This document shows, one piece after another, positions 45,105-56,564 of a stretch of DNA of 64,000 nucleotides (positions within the stretch are counted from its first letter, which is position 1; each line of letters starts with the position of its first letter). The DNA comes from Eonycteris spelaea (Eukaryota; Chordata; Mammalia; Chiroptera; Pteropodidae): NCBI GenBank assembly GCA_003508835.1, contig PUFA01000171.1, positions 1,616,501 to 1,680,500 on the forward strand, given 5' to 3'. The notes under the pieces are model-generated. The model saw only the letters and a program-made list of their open reading frames with translations, searched no databases and was not told the origin of the DNA. A program made the position numbers and the translations under genes.

Positions 45105-45380
45105 TACTTTGGCATTTTAATCGAATATGCTGCTTAGGGAAAAAGCACAGTCTGCACCCCAACACCTGCTGGACCTAATGGACTCTGAAATGTTGTTTCA
45201 GAATTAATCAAGTCATTTAAAATCATAGCTGCAGTCTCCATTCACTACTCCTATGCATAAATGTGCTGATCCCGATACTAATCCATGTCGGGTGACTTCA
45301 GCAATATATCACCATAATTGCCATTTTAGGGCTGCAAATTGGAGCTAAAATAACCAGATGCAAAAGAGATGGCCATATCA
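45105..45380. promoter_or_regulatory. Candidate conserved noncoding element
   Basis: This block is repeat-free and keeps CpGs ('ttttaatcgaatatgctgct', 'gatcccgatactaatccatg', 'tcgggtgacttcagcaatat'). It also has TAAT cores, an octamer-like 'ctatgcataaatg' and 'cagaattaatcaagtcattt'. The composition resembles gene-desert developmental enhancers. No open frame spans it. Confidence 0.3.
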
Positions 45381-46134
45381 TACTCTCAAGATGGATCTTC
45401 AAAGTTCAAGGAGAGTTCAAGCATGGAAGAGGCAATAGAAAGGGGTCAAGTATAAGGGGATTGTTCATGTTCAAGAAGAATTAACTTTACAAATATATTG
45501 TTTCTGAGGTGGTAATTGTCCCATCTTACAGTTATTCATACCTCATTTACTCGTTGCATTCTTCTCAAGCATTTAATGAAATGAATTTGATTTTGACAAA
45601 ATATTCTATTTCAAAATTGCCATTAATTTTCAAGATATTTTATTCTCCTCTAAATTATCTTTTAAAGGGATAGAGACTGGATTTGAAAAATCTAATATTT
45701 CCCTAGCTAATCTTCTGGCAAGAGTCCATGTCAGTCACAGATATTTCTTTCCTAGCTTAGTCAACTAAATCATTGAACTAAAACAAGTCACTAACATCCT
45801 AAGTATCCCAAACTCAAAATGTGAGGTCAGAGTTCTGTCCCATGTGAGAAAGACAAACCATTTTCTAGCTTATCTGTTATAGTTTCTCACTTATGGGACT
45901 GTAACATGCAAAGGAAAGCCTACTGCATAGGTACTTGTTTGTATAAAATTGAGACAGACTTGGAAAATCGGGAACAAGAGAGAACCCCCTGTGACAACTT
46001 CAGCATCAAAGTTGCTAAAAACACCACTGGTATGTGCTGCTTTGACTGACTCGCCCTTACCTTTATATTTTATAAAATAAATCACCATAAAAAGAAAACA
46101 TAATACCTCTAGTTCAGAATCTAAATTTGTTAAC
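45381..46134. other. Unassigned sequence
   Basis: AT-rich with no confident repeat. The minus frame at 45891-46145 has no domain. Confidence 0.4.
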
Positions 46135-46530
46135 ATAGCATTCAAGGACCTTCACAATCTGGAGCCAACCTACTTGTTTAACATCTTTTTCTTCACAAGC
46201 CCTAGCACTACAGCTTCTGCCACAACAAATGGAGCATCATTCTCCAAAGAATAAGTCCTGTTTAAACCTCCAAACCTTTTTAAATGTTCTTCTCTTGTAT
46301 GACATATCTCTCTTCCTTTTTTCTTCAGCTAGTACACCACAATTCATTTTTTAATACACAGCTGAACCTTGTCTGACCAGCCGTCCCGATAAGAACAGTG
46401 AGTTCTTTATTTTTCGCTTTCCCATAGTGCAGAATGCAAAGCTCCATTGCAAGCACTGATCAAACATATTACAGGTATTTTCTTGTGTCTATCACCCTCA
46501 TTTATATTATGAGGTAATCGAGTACATGAA
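46135..46530 (+). mobile_element. L2 fragment, sense
   Basis: 'aaggaccttcacaatctgga' matches the L2 start zone of the common 3' fragment ('ggctcttcatgatctggcccc'). It continues 'cacaagccctagcactacag', 'tccaaacctttttaaatgtt' and 'gcaagcactgatcaaacata'. Confidence 0.6.
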
Positions 46531-46639
46531 CAAGTTTTAGTAACTGTTTGAATAATATATTAAATGTAGGAATAACAATTTCATCAAATTTTGAACTAAT
46601 TTTTAACTTTTGAACTTTGGAAATTAATATAATTTACCA

Positions 46640-48560
46640 TAAAAAATTAAACGATGACCTCAGTAAATGCAGAAAAAGTATTTGTCACAAATCTAACACT
46701 TATTCCTGAGTAGAACTCTCAGCAAACTAGAATAGACAGGAATTTCCTCAGCCTGACAAAGGGCATCTATGAAAGACCTGTAGTTAACATGATACTTAAT
46801 GGTGAAAGACTACTTTCCCGAAAGAAAAACACAGCAAGGAAGTCCAGTGAAATAAAAATGAATAAAAAACATTTAGATGGACAGGAAGAAGTATTGTCTT
46901 TATCTACAGAGAACATAATCATCTATGTGGAAATTCAATGGAATCTTTAAAAAGCTACTAAAATTAAGTGAGCTAATGAGGTTTCAGGATACAAGATCAG
47001 TGCACAAAATCAATTGTATTTGTACATACCAGCAATGATTAACTGGAAACTAAAATTAAATAACAATATCAATTTATAACAGTATCAAAAATGTAAACAG
47101 GGAAAAATCTGACCAAAGAGATATATGACCTAATACTAAACAAAAATATTGCTGAGAAATACCAGCAATGATTAACTGCGAAACTAAAATTAAATATACA
47201 ATATCATTTATAACAGTATCAAAAATGTAAACAGGGAAAAATCTGACCAAAGAGATATATGACCTATATACTAAAACATAAAATATTGCTGAGAAATTAA
47301 ACAAGACTTAAATAAATGGAAAGATTTTCTATATACATGTTCAGAAGATTCAATATCAATTAATATGTCAATTCTACCAAAATGTATTTATAATCGAATC
47401 TCAATGAAAATATCAGCGGACACTTATAGAAATTGACAAGTTGATTTCAAATTCATTCAAAAACCTAAAAAGCCAAAACAAAATTGAAAAAGATCAATAC
47501 AAAGCACTAACACTACTTGAAGCTTATCATAATGTGATAACAATGAAGAAAGTGATTATAGACAAATACGTTAATGCAAGGGACTACAAAGTCCAGAAAT
47601 AGACCCTCACCTATATATGGTTTCTTTAATTTTTGACAAAACATTAGAGATATTTCAGTGGAAAAACAATAATCTTTTCAACAAATTATACTGAAACAAT
47701 TAAGCTATCCATGTGCAAAATTAAAAATAAACTCCACCCAAATCTTGAACCATGTACCAAAAATTACCATAATAGATTATAGACCTCAATCTAAAACTTA
47801 AAATTACAAAACTTCTAGAAGAAAGTGAGAAAATCTTTGTAAGCTTGAGTTAACACAAAAATTTCTTAGCTATGACACAAAAAGAACAATTCATAAACGG
47901 AGAAAACATAAATCAGATTTCATCAAAATTTTAAATTTCTGCTCTGCATAAGACAGTATTTAAGAGAATAAAAAGATATGCTACCAAGTAGGAGAAAATT
48001 TTTGCAAATCACATCATTATATCAAAAATCTGTACAAAACTCATAAAATTCAATAATAAGAAACAAACAATCTAATACAAAAATGGGCAAAGATTTGAAC
48101 AGCTAGCCTCACAAAGAAGAAATGCAAATTGTGAATGGACACATGAAAAGATGTTTAATATGATTAGTTATCAGAGAAATGCAAAGTAAACTATAGCGTG
48201 ATACCACTTTACACCTATTGGAATGCTAAAATTAAAGAGACTAACTTTTCCAAGTGCTGGTGAAGATTCAAAGCAAGTGGAAGTCTCTCATATACTGTTG
48301 ATGGGAATATATAAGAGTAACAGCTATGAAAAAAATTTTGGCAGTTTCTTAAAAAGTTAAATATATACCTAACACATTACTAGCCATTCTGCTCCTATGT
48401 ATTTATCAAAACAAAAGAATATTTCTATACAAAGACTTAAATACAATGTTCATAGCAATTTTATTTGTAACAGCTAAAAAGTAGAAACAATCCAGATACC
48501 AATCAACTGGTAAATGAAGAATTACATTGTAGTATATCCATACAATGTAACAACAACAAT
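46640..48560 (+). mobile_element. L1M ORF2 fragment with internal duplication
   Basis: Sense-strand RT to C-terminus: 'taaatgcagaaaaagtattt', 'agaactctcagcaaactaga', 'tacttaatggtgaaagacta', 'tttcaggatacaagatcagt', 'gaatctcaatgaaaatatca', 'atgcaaattgtgaatggaca', 'aagtgctggtgaagattcaa', 'agtatatccatacaatgtaa'. It is heavily mutated and dead. A 133-138 bp tandem duplication lies at 47027-47297. Confidence 0.85.
47027..47297 (+). repeat. 133-138 bp tandem duplication inside L1M
   Basis: Unit 1 (47027-47159) and unit 2 (47160-47297) both run from 'taccagcaatgattaactg' through 'gggaaaaatctgaccaaaga' to 'tattgctgagaaat', with a few single-base indels. L1 has one copy of this segment. The units are much more alike than this L1M is to an intact L1, so the duplication is younger than the insertion. 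Confidence 0.9.
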
Positions 48561-48599
48561 AAAAAGGGATGCATTACTATACATATAAAGTAGATAAAG

Positions 48600-48935
48600 A
48601 TGTTCATCACTGTATTTATAGTAGTAAGTAATAGAAGCAACCTAGATACTCAACAAAAGATTATAGTGCCCTAGTACAATAAATATGTGCAGGCAAAAAA
48701 AAAGTCATGTGTAGAAAAATAGCATATGTTCATGAAAATGTTCAAATATTATATTAAATATTATATTTGGTATGACCAAATTTATAGAGATATATGCCTG
48801 GAGGGGTGAAGCTTTGAATACACCCAAGATTTTTATGTAATTCTATCTTTCTCTTCTCATTTTTCCAACATTTAAATTTTCTATACTAAAGAATTACTTT
48901 TATAATCAGAAATAAAGTAATTTTTCTCTTCCTTT
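48600..48935 (+). mobile_element. L1M-type 3' end
   Basis: 'atgttcatcactgtatttat', 'agtaatagaagcaacctaga', then 'tgcctggaggggtgaag' and the tail 'attacttttataatcagaaa' followed by 'taaagtaattttt', which is the 3' end of several old L1 families. It may be a second truncated element beside the one to its left. Confidence 0.6.
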
Positions 48936-48944
48936 TCATCAAAA

Positions 48945-49140
48945 GATTTCACCAAGCATCCTTCCTGCCCCCAATCAGTATGTGAGGTTCCTCCCCATTT
49001 GCTTTCCCAGCACCCTGGACTGAACACTGATCTGTTTTCCCCATCTAGGTTACAAACAATGAGGGAAAGGGCCATGTTCTGTTCCCTGAGCCACCGCATG
49101 AATACTGAGAGGTAGAAACAGACTAGCAGAATAAACAAAT
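48945..49140 (+). mobile_element. L2 fragment, sense
   Basis: 'caagcatccttcctgccccc', 'gaggttcctccccatttgct', 'ttcccagcaccctggactga' and 'acaatgagggaaagggccat' follow the L2 3' region, ending near 'tactgagaggtagaaac'. Confidence 0.6.
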
Positions 49141-49424
49141 AAAAGTCAATTCAGGAAACATGGAGAAGTAATGGAAGAGGGATGAGGTAAGAGAAATACA
49201 TGTTTACCCCACCCCAATCCCATGTGTACAGGTAAACATAAAACACATATTGCTTAGGCTTGCCTTCATTTTCTCCCTCAAGCTTCATGAGAATAAGAAC
49301 TAGTTCACGTTTCCTAGTCATTCAGCACAATTACTTACAAAATTGGTACTCAGACCACATCCCTCAAGACACATGGATGCAATTACATAATTACTCGAAT
49401 TCCAGTCCTTTGCTAAGTGAGAGG

Positions 49425-49630
49425 CAGCAAACTATAACAGTAAAGAATAAGTTGTCTGAGGTCACACTCCCTGGGTCGACCACTTACTGGCTGTATAACC
49501 TTGAACGAATTACCTAAATCTCTGTGCCTCAGTTATCTCATGTTTAAAATGAGAATGTTATTAGGATTGAGTTAATAGATGTAGTTTAAAACGGTCTGTA
49601 ATAAAGGTCATATAAGGTGCTGGTAAAGTA
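49425..49630 (+). mobile_element. MIR
   Basis: Well preserved order: 'cactccctgggtcgaccact' (B-box-like part altered), 'tactggctgtataaccttga', 'aatctctgtgcctcagttat', 'ctcatgtttaaaatgagaat', 'attgagttaatagatgtag'. Confidence 0.85.
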
Positions 49631-50400
49631 AAAACATAAAGACTGTATTATCCAGGACATGTAGCAGATGTACTTTTTTGAGTAATATTTATCATAAACA
49701 TGGCACCAGAATCAGTGGTTCATTTCATTCTTTCAACAGATATATGCTCTGGTTGACTAACCTGTCTTGACAAAGTATTCACAACCATTCATTGGGGAAA
49801 AAAATGTTTAAAAAATTAACAAATTCAAACAGATTTCCGAGACTTTCAGTTTTCATATAGCACTAAAAATAGTCAATCCCATTCCTGTTGTATCTTGCTT
49901 TTTAGATATCAAATCTGAGCACCACAGAAAACTATGAATCTAAAAGAGAAGTTGTTCTAGAAACATTTACAATACTATCTCATTATTCTCCATCAAAGTA
50001 TACCTTCGTCAGATTACAACTTTACTATTTCCTTTAGTTTAAGATTGTAGACAGAAGTAGTTAAGCAAATAATTTCAGACTGTAGACAAAAGTAGTTAAA
50101 AGATCTTTCTAGTTCCTTTATTCTATCAGGTATTTGCTTATTTCTAAATTAATTCTGCTATCAGGATCAAAGAGAATCAACAGACAGATTTCCACATCTG
50201 CCACGTGCACTCTTGCTCCTTCTTTTTGTGGGTTTGTGTTTGCGTTAGAGTTTGTATTTGTGTGTGCATGTGTGTGTGACCAATAGTTCCTGTATGTCAA
50301 GAGAGAAATAATGCTCAGAGGAAAAGCTGGCGTGGGGATTGGGTCAGAGGCACAAAATGACATGTTTATGACAAGGCACAAACTGTTGTTTTACCTCGTC
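49631..50400. other. Unassigned, with two small repeats
   Basis: A 22-bp unit ('gattgtagacagaagtagtt' and 'gactgtagacaaaagtagtt') occurs twice within 50043-50099. A degenerate GT-rich tract lies at 50216-50280. No gene. Confidence 0.45.
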
Positions 50401-50431
50401 TGAAAGATTGTGTTTGTTTTGTCTTTTTCAG

Positions 50432-50629
50432 CCTCAGGGGAGTCTATATTCAACGTTAAATGCCGAACAAGCCCCCTATGACATTCTGGAAAACTCATCC
50501 TATCTTAATAGTGGCAGAGTCAGTGGCTCAGAGCAGTTCGAATGGGCCGAGGGAACAGATGACAGCTGCAGCTACAAGAGAGCACTGGAGAGAGAGGAGA
50601 CTCTTCCTTTTTCTAGGCGCAAAGGCTAA
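50432..50629 (+). other. Open stretch behind a splice-acceptor-like site (possible exon)
   Basis: A pyrimidine-rich tract ('ttgtttgttttgtctttttc') ending in AG at 50430-50431 is followed by a phase-0 open frame of 65 codons to TAA at 50627-50629. The frame starts PQGSLYSTLNAEQAPYDIL and ends EETLPFSRRKG, is hydrophilic and holds no domain I recognise. The block keeps about six CpGs, unusual for this window, and is not an identified repeat. It could be a terminal exon of a gene running through the region, a lncRNA exon, a conserved element, or chance. A second frame (50460-50642) is also open, which weakens the coding case. Confidence 0.2.
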
Positions 50630-50639
50630 TGATGGCTCC

Positions 50640-52620
50640 TAAACACCGCCAGCCCTTTTGGCAGAGCTTCTGCACGTTAGGTGTACAAAACAGTTGCCTG
50701 GAGGTTTGTTTAAAAAAGAAAGAAAAAATAAGTGAGCCTCGAAGAGAAGAAGAAACCCCACTTAATTAAGGCATAAAAGCCAAGGGGATAAGAGGTTTCA
50801 GTACCATCTCTATTACTAAATCAAATTTAATCTAAAAAGAATAGTCAATTTCAGTGTCAAATGAGTTCTTTTCTCTACACGTCGGTTCTTCCTACTTCTA
50901 ATCTACTAGGCACATTGGGTTTTGTGCCATCTAGAGAAAAATGTTAATTTAGAGTGAAACTAGCCCTATATAAAAAATGTATCTCAAAATAAGAATATGT
51001 TGGAAAATCCCCAAGTGTCTAAGATTTCCCTTTTGTCATAAGTTCTGTCATTAATTAAAATGCACTGAGCAGCCACTGGGCATATAGAACTATTTCAGGA
51101 ATGATACAGTAAGATTTGACATGTATTTCCAAATAAAAAACAAACTTAGGGTTTAAATATTTCAGGTAAATATTCTACTTTCCCCCCTAAATTATCCAAA
51201 TTATCACATCATACATTCACTTATGTGAATAACAACCCAAATTATAAACACTTTGAACTAAGGTACCAAGAAAATTTCTTTTTGAAATGAAAAGGAAAAA
51301 AAATTAACAAAAAAAACCTCTACCATTACCTACACCATCACCCTTCAACAGTTTCATACTAACAAAAATATTAGTATCAGTAAGTAATAGTATATAAATA
51401 GCAATGTCTTTCAAAACATGTATGGATATCAAATAATTAACTATGGAAAATGGACATGAATTGGTTATTACTAATTTCTCTGAAATTCTTAGTTACAACT
51501 GAGACCATTTTATTAAAAGGGTGTCTTATAATTGCAATATTTTTAATATCTTAGAAGAAGTTAAAGGTCAATGCCATTGGTATAAGAATTCTTATCCATG
51601 TGCTCTTATTCTCTGCTTTTTAAGACACAGTGAATTTACTTAGAATTTCCCTTGAATTTACCAACTCCACTCTCAGGCACATCTGGTCCTCTAGAGAGGA
51701 ATCTATATTATACCTCCATGAGGTATGTCTTGGGGTAGGAGTGAGGGCAAGAGGGTGACTTGAGATTATCATTGCTAAAATGTTTTATTTGCACATGATA
51801 ATTTCTCCTTTCATAAATATCAGCAAATATGCTTCTCTCCCCTCTCCCTCTCCCTCTCTCAGGATATCAGGCAGATAAGAGTTATCAGTAAAGGTCATCC
51901 TCAATTTCTGTACAGAAATGATCTGTCTCCGGTATGTAATAAACATTTATCCATGCCTTTATTAGCTATATTGAAGCTGACAGTTCTGTTAAACCATTTT
52001 CTTTCATTTTGCTAGGTCATGACGGTTAATGCTGCTAAAAAATCTCATCACTGTGTTTGATCACTGTATTGTCTTCTCTGTATTATCAGAATTTTGTGAA
52101 GGTAAGAACTGGCTAGAATGATCTATTAAAGTTATACCCCGTTGAGTCTCTGGTTTTTTGTTTTTTGTTTTTTCATTCCTGTTTTCATCACAATAAAAAG
52201 GAATGCAAAGAATAAATTTTCCTCAGAGCGTTATATTTAGTTGGGTAGTTGACACATTCACTCAACTCTCTATTATCCATAGTAAAAAGGATCCAAAGCA
52301 TCAACTACAAATGAAAACCACACAATCCAAAATCTTCGTTTGAGCTGAATCTTTTACCATTTTATTCTCAGGATCTAAAAAGACAATTTTACATTTTACT
52401 CAAATTCCTTTTTCATCTCCAGGGATCAGTTCTCAGGAAGTAGATAGGCAAAAACAACACAAAAAACAAACAAACAAAAAAGAAAAAGAAAAAGAAAAAA
52501 AACTTGGCAGGGTAAGTATATAGGTACTACGGGGAAGGTTAGAAATATAAAATTATGAATGATTCATTTGTGCTCTAAAGTAGCTCATAAGCAAAAAACA
52601 GATATTTAAAATTCATAGAG
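50640..52620. other. Unassigned sequence, no gene seen
   Basis: AT-rich. 51838-51861 is a CCCTCT-rich pyrimidine tract and 52155-52174 a T/G tract. 52460-52502 is an A-rich tract with CAAA and AAAAG units. No confident transposon or exon. Confidence 0.4.
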
Positions 52621-52624
52621 TGAT

Positions 52625-52930
52625 ATTAAAGCATAGAGAAGCATCACCTTCCCCAGTCAGAGAAATCGTGGAGGACTTCTATAGAAAGATGAGGTCTAAA
52701 CTAAATCTTGAAAGGCCAGCACAGTTATCCGGTGAAGAAGCAAGAGTGTGGGGAAGCGCATTCCAGGCAGAGGAAAAAGCACCAGCAAAGGCACAGACAA
52801 GCATCACATTTGTTTGTGTTCTTAGAACCTCTGGGATCTCTAAGTTGTCAGAGCACAGCAATCATAACACGGGGGACAAGAAAAGGAAAGAAAAGGCAAC
52901 TGATGAAACTGAAAAGCTAGGGAAAGTCTA
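52625..52930 (-). mobile_element. L2-derived fragment, reversed
   Basis: 'cgtggaggacttctatagaa', 'ggtctaaactaaatcttgaa', 'gcgcattccaggcagaggaa' and 'aaagcaccagcaaaggcaca' are the reversed L2 motifs ('ttccaggcagagggaacagcaagtgcaaaggc' type). This GC-richer fossil explains the overlapping open frames on both strands here. Confidence 0.65.
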
Positions 52931-53064
52931 AATCTTTGGGGGCCGTGTAAAGGACTTAAATTAGTAACCTCTCCAACATCATTTATATGCAGTAAAGTAA
53001 GAACCAATATGACACTTTAATTCCATTATCTGTTTGTACCTTCATTTAGCTATTCAATAATTTT

Positions 53065-53570
53065 TTTTTTTTTAAGTTTTCACTACATGCCAGACACTAT
53101 TCTAGGTGCCAGTGAGTGGTACAGTGCTGAATAGAACCAAGTCCTGAACTCATGGTGTGTCCATTCTGTTGGGGAGAGAAAGACAAGAAACAAATAAGAA
53201 GAAGAACAACACATGATGTCAGATGACGATAACATGTCAGAGACAATTTAAACTCCAGTCTCTGAAAATAAGTTAAGGCTGAACAAAGAGAAGAAGAATG
53301 TGAGGTGAGGGAATGGAGAGCACGGCAAACTGTTTTATGCAGCGTGGTCAGGACAAGAAAGCGCCGAGTAGGTGATATCTGAGCAGAAACCAAAAGGAAA
53401 TGGATTTGAAAGACTTGTGTTTCAAGGAGAACTGAATATATGGAAATATCCTGAGAGGGGAGGTGCTCGGCAAGCTAAAAGGAAAGCAAAGGGGCCAGTT
53501 TAGAGCAGGGTGAGCAAGGGAGAAAGCAGGGAGGTTTGGGGTGGAATGTGGAGAGATTCAGATTACTACT
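53065..53570 (-). mobile_element. L2 3' fragment, reversed
   Basis: The reversed L2 3' end is clear: 'ctacatgccagacactattc', 'taggtgccagtgagtggtac', 'ctgaactcatggtgtgtcca', 'acatgatgtcagatgacgat', 'gtggtcaggacaagaaagcg', 'gtaggtgatatctgagcaga', then 'agtttagagcagggtgagca'-like extension. Confidence 0.8.
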
Positions 53571-54499
53571 GAGTGCAGGGTTTTACCAACTTTTAGGGGT
53601 AATGATCTCAAATAATATATTCTACATAGTGACAATGTATGTGTCTTAGAAACAGATACTGAAATAGCGATGTTTTTAAACCTTCAGGAAACAGTATTAT
53701 GAGCAATGCACTCTATTTTCGATTCTACTTAATTAAAAAAAAAATTCTGTTCACAATCCATCGAATTTATGTTACTTTTTATTAATAGGTCACAACCCAC
53801 AGTATGGGAAACACTAAGGTAGGGTCATGTAGACTTGTTAAAAAAAAAAAAAAAAAGAATAGGTCCTTTTTAAGGTACCCAAACCCTAATCAGTACCGGC
53901 ACATAGGCATACTATTATTGTTTGTTGAATGACTGAATGATTATAATTAAAAGATATTTATAAAGGCCAAAGTCTGAAGACTTCAAATTTGGCATTTCCA
54001 TGCCAAAAACAAATGCTAACTGCAAGATCATTCACTTGTCACCAGTTTCACACAAATATACTCAAAAGTTAACAGGGAATCAATGTCAGTCACTTCTCAA
54101 AGTGGACAAGGTTTTCTCAGGAAGGCCATTTACTAAAGATAAGGAGAGAGTCCTTAAAATTTACTTTAAAAAATATGAATTTTCTGGAACCCAAATATAT
54201 TTTTTTCTGAATAAAAAATAAATAAAGTAAAGTAAGTTGGGAGTAGGTCCCTAAGATTTATTACTATTTTTACAGAAATTAATTCTTCTACCTTTATATG
54301 ATTTCCAGCAAAGAACTGCAAAGTCTCTGACTACAAGTGTGATCATGTGCCAGAATTTCTGACGAGTACTTCTGATTTTTCTCAAGAATTGTATGCGAAG
54401 GGCACAAACTTCATTAAGTTACTTGTGCATATGTTCTAAAAGAACTGAATTCAAGTTCAGAAAATCTGATGTTTGGTCTGTAGAATAACAAAAATTGCT
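53571..54499. other. Otherwise unassigned sequence
   Basis: Apart from the A-tract and L2 tip above, no repeat or gene is identified. The plus frame at 54000-54221 has no domain. Confidence 0.35.
53885..53945 (+). mobile_element. L2 3' tip
   Basis: 'gtaccggcacataggcatac' then 'tgtttgttgaatgactgaat' is the final part of L2 in sense. It follows an A17 tract at about 53840-53856. Confidence 0.65.
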
Positions 54500-54640
54500 A
54501 AAATTTATGCAATGTCAAGCACTTTTCTAAGCTCTTTACATATACAATATTAATTCATTCAATCCTAATAATAACCATATTGAAAGAGTACGGTCACTAT
54601 CTCTAAAACAGGAAACGAGGCACAGAGAACTAAAACAACT
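54500..54640 (-). mobile_element. MIR, reversed (first of a pair)
   Basis: 'aagcacttttctaagctctt', 'attaattcattcaatcctaa', 'ctctaaaacaggaaacgagg' and 'cacagagaactaaaacaact' give the reversed MIR 3' half. Confidence 0.8.
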
Positions 54641-54644
54641 TATT

Positions 54645-54835
54645 ATGAGCTGTGTACTGCAACACCCATTACATAAATACATTTATTTAATCTTCATAAC
54701 TACCTTATTTTTACAAATAGGGAAACTGAGACACAAGGCGGTATGACTTGCTCTTGGTCATGCAACTGCAAATTGGAGGGGCTGGGACTGAGTCCAGGGC
54801 AATCAGCTGCAGGGTCCACGCCACTCACCCCATCA
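54645..54835 (-). mobile_element. MIR, reversed (second of a pair)
   Basis: The same reversed MIR order starts again: 'tttatttaatcttcataact', 'tttttacaaatagggaaact', 'gagacacaaggcggtatgac', 'ttggtcatgcaactgcaaat', 'actgagtccagggcaatcag'. It is a separate element directly after the first, in the same orientation. Confidence 0.85.
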
Positions 54836-55355
54836 CCTGTAATATCTATGCCAAGTGAGCACTGCAAAATAAGATGGCGCTTGCCTAGTGAGACCTTAAA
54901 AGGAAATGTGAGCTCCTCAGGAGGGCCCTGCTATACATATTCAGCATCAATCATCAGCTGACAATTTTAATATACTTATCACCAAGGACTTAGCAAACCT
55001 AACTAATGGAAATTTTATCTTATGTTCTCCTCAATAAAATTTTCTACTAGAACTTTTAAATTATTCTGAGCCTGAATTAATTTGATTATTGTCTCTTTGT
55101 ATCTGTTTTTTGTTTGTTTTGCTTGTTTTTTCTTCTCTCTCACTTTCCTTAGACCCACGTTTGGAATGTCGTGCCTTTAAAAATTAAAAATGCAAACATC
55201 ACATGAAATAGTCAATGTGTCTATTTCACATCTCATTTTTAAAATTGATAATTATATATCTTTGAGTGGTCATAGAGAGATGCATTTATAGTTCTTATTG
55301 AAAAGGAAAAACTTTTTTCATGCTTTCCTTCAGCTGTTGTTTGCTTGTCCAGTGC

Positions 55356-55390
<35 letters not shown>

Positions 55391-56538
55391 GAAGAACAAG
55401 TAGGGCGTTAACCTTCACGGTCTGCTCCTTACCCTAAACTACACTATTTGCTATCATAATAACAATCACATTATTGGTCAGGACCCATTTCCTGAAGAGC
55501 CTTTGCTCTTCGTGGGGAATTCGCATAAATATACTACTAATGATAATCCATGTTCAAATGTTCGATCAACCTGACTTGGAGATGAAGTTTGGTACTGATA
55601 ACTCTTTTCACCATCCCCAGGACAAATGCAAACAACAGAAGTGCACAGAATACCAGGGTGCTCTCTGACCTTCATGCCTGAGGTCATCAAACTCCAAAAC
55701 AAGAGACAAGACCCCTGTGGTCATGGGAATCTCAAAGGGACATTTCAAAACCATAACCTGACACTTCTTCATGAGCTCACATTGCTTAAATGCTGATGTA
55801 TAGTCAAAAGAAAACCATCCTTTTATCAACAGGTAAAGCCTTCAAATTCCTTTAAAAAAAATGCAGCAGTTAAAAAAATAAGTAACTGAAATATCCACTT
55901 TCCCATGGTGATGTGGTATTTTAAGCCAGGCATTTTCTCCTAGAGCTTCCCACTGTTTGGATCGAAATGAATAAAAACAAAGGACCAAATGCTTAACAGC
56001 TTTACTAATATTTCTTGTTCTTTTTTAAAAGTATGTCTTGAAGACAACCCATGATAATCAAAAACCACATGGTGGTCAGGTCATCCTAATTTAACACTAC
56101 ACTGTTACATCCCTAACCCTGGAAGAGCCCCCATTTCCCAGTCTAAGTCAGTTTTACAAAGAAAAAGTACATTATTTTTTTTCTTTTTCTCTCTCCAAAA
56201 TACCCTGGAGTTCACTGTACAACTATTCTTCAATTGTTTGTTATAATACAATGTTGTGGTATAAAATTATAACAAAATCTTTCATGAGATACAAAGACAA
56301 ATCCTTATAGTATATTCTGTGCCATACTATGCCAAGATAGCTCATCAATCTATTTTCAAGTGACAATGCCTTAAAAACTTCAGGGAGGTTATGTTCTGCA
56401 AAATACCAGAAAAAAATACAAGAGTAGGAATTATATGAAAGAATAATCTGTCTCTTCCATTTAGCATCTTTAACATGACAGTTTCAAATCCTGCCTGATA
56501 TTGAGCAGAAATTTGGATAAAAGAGTTAAATCCCCTGC
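54836..56538. other. Unassigned sequence with AC microsatellite
   Basis: The only recognised feature is the AC repeat at 55359-55388. Overlapping frames at 55474-55829 on both strands show no domain. No gene. Confidence 0.4.
55359..55388. repeat. (AC)15 microsatellite
   Basis: Fifteen uninterrupted AC units after 'ccagtgcttt'. Confidence 0.95.
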
Positions 56539-56564
56539 AAAAAAAAAAAAAAAAAAAAAAAAAA
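56539..56564 (+). repeat. A26 tract
   Basis: Twenty-six consecutive A, the longest homopolymer here. It would fit a recent retrotransposon tail, but I recognise no element directly upstream (56340-56538). Confidence 0.95.

Noticed and set aside
52620..52931. 103-codon hydrophilic open frame
   Set aside because: It lies wholly over a reversed L2 fragment. The open frame is a by-product of that fossil's composition.
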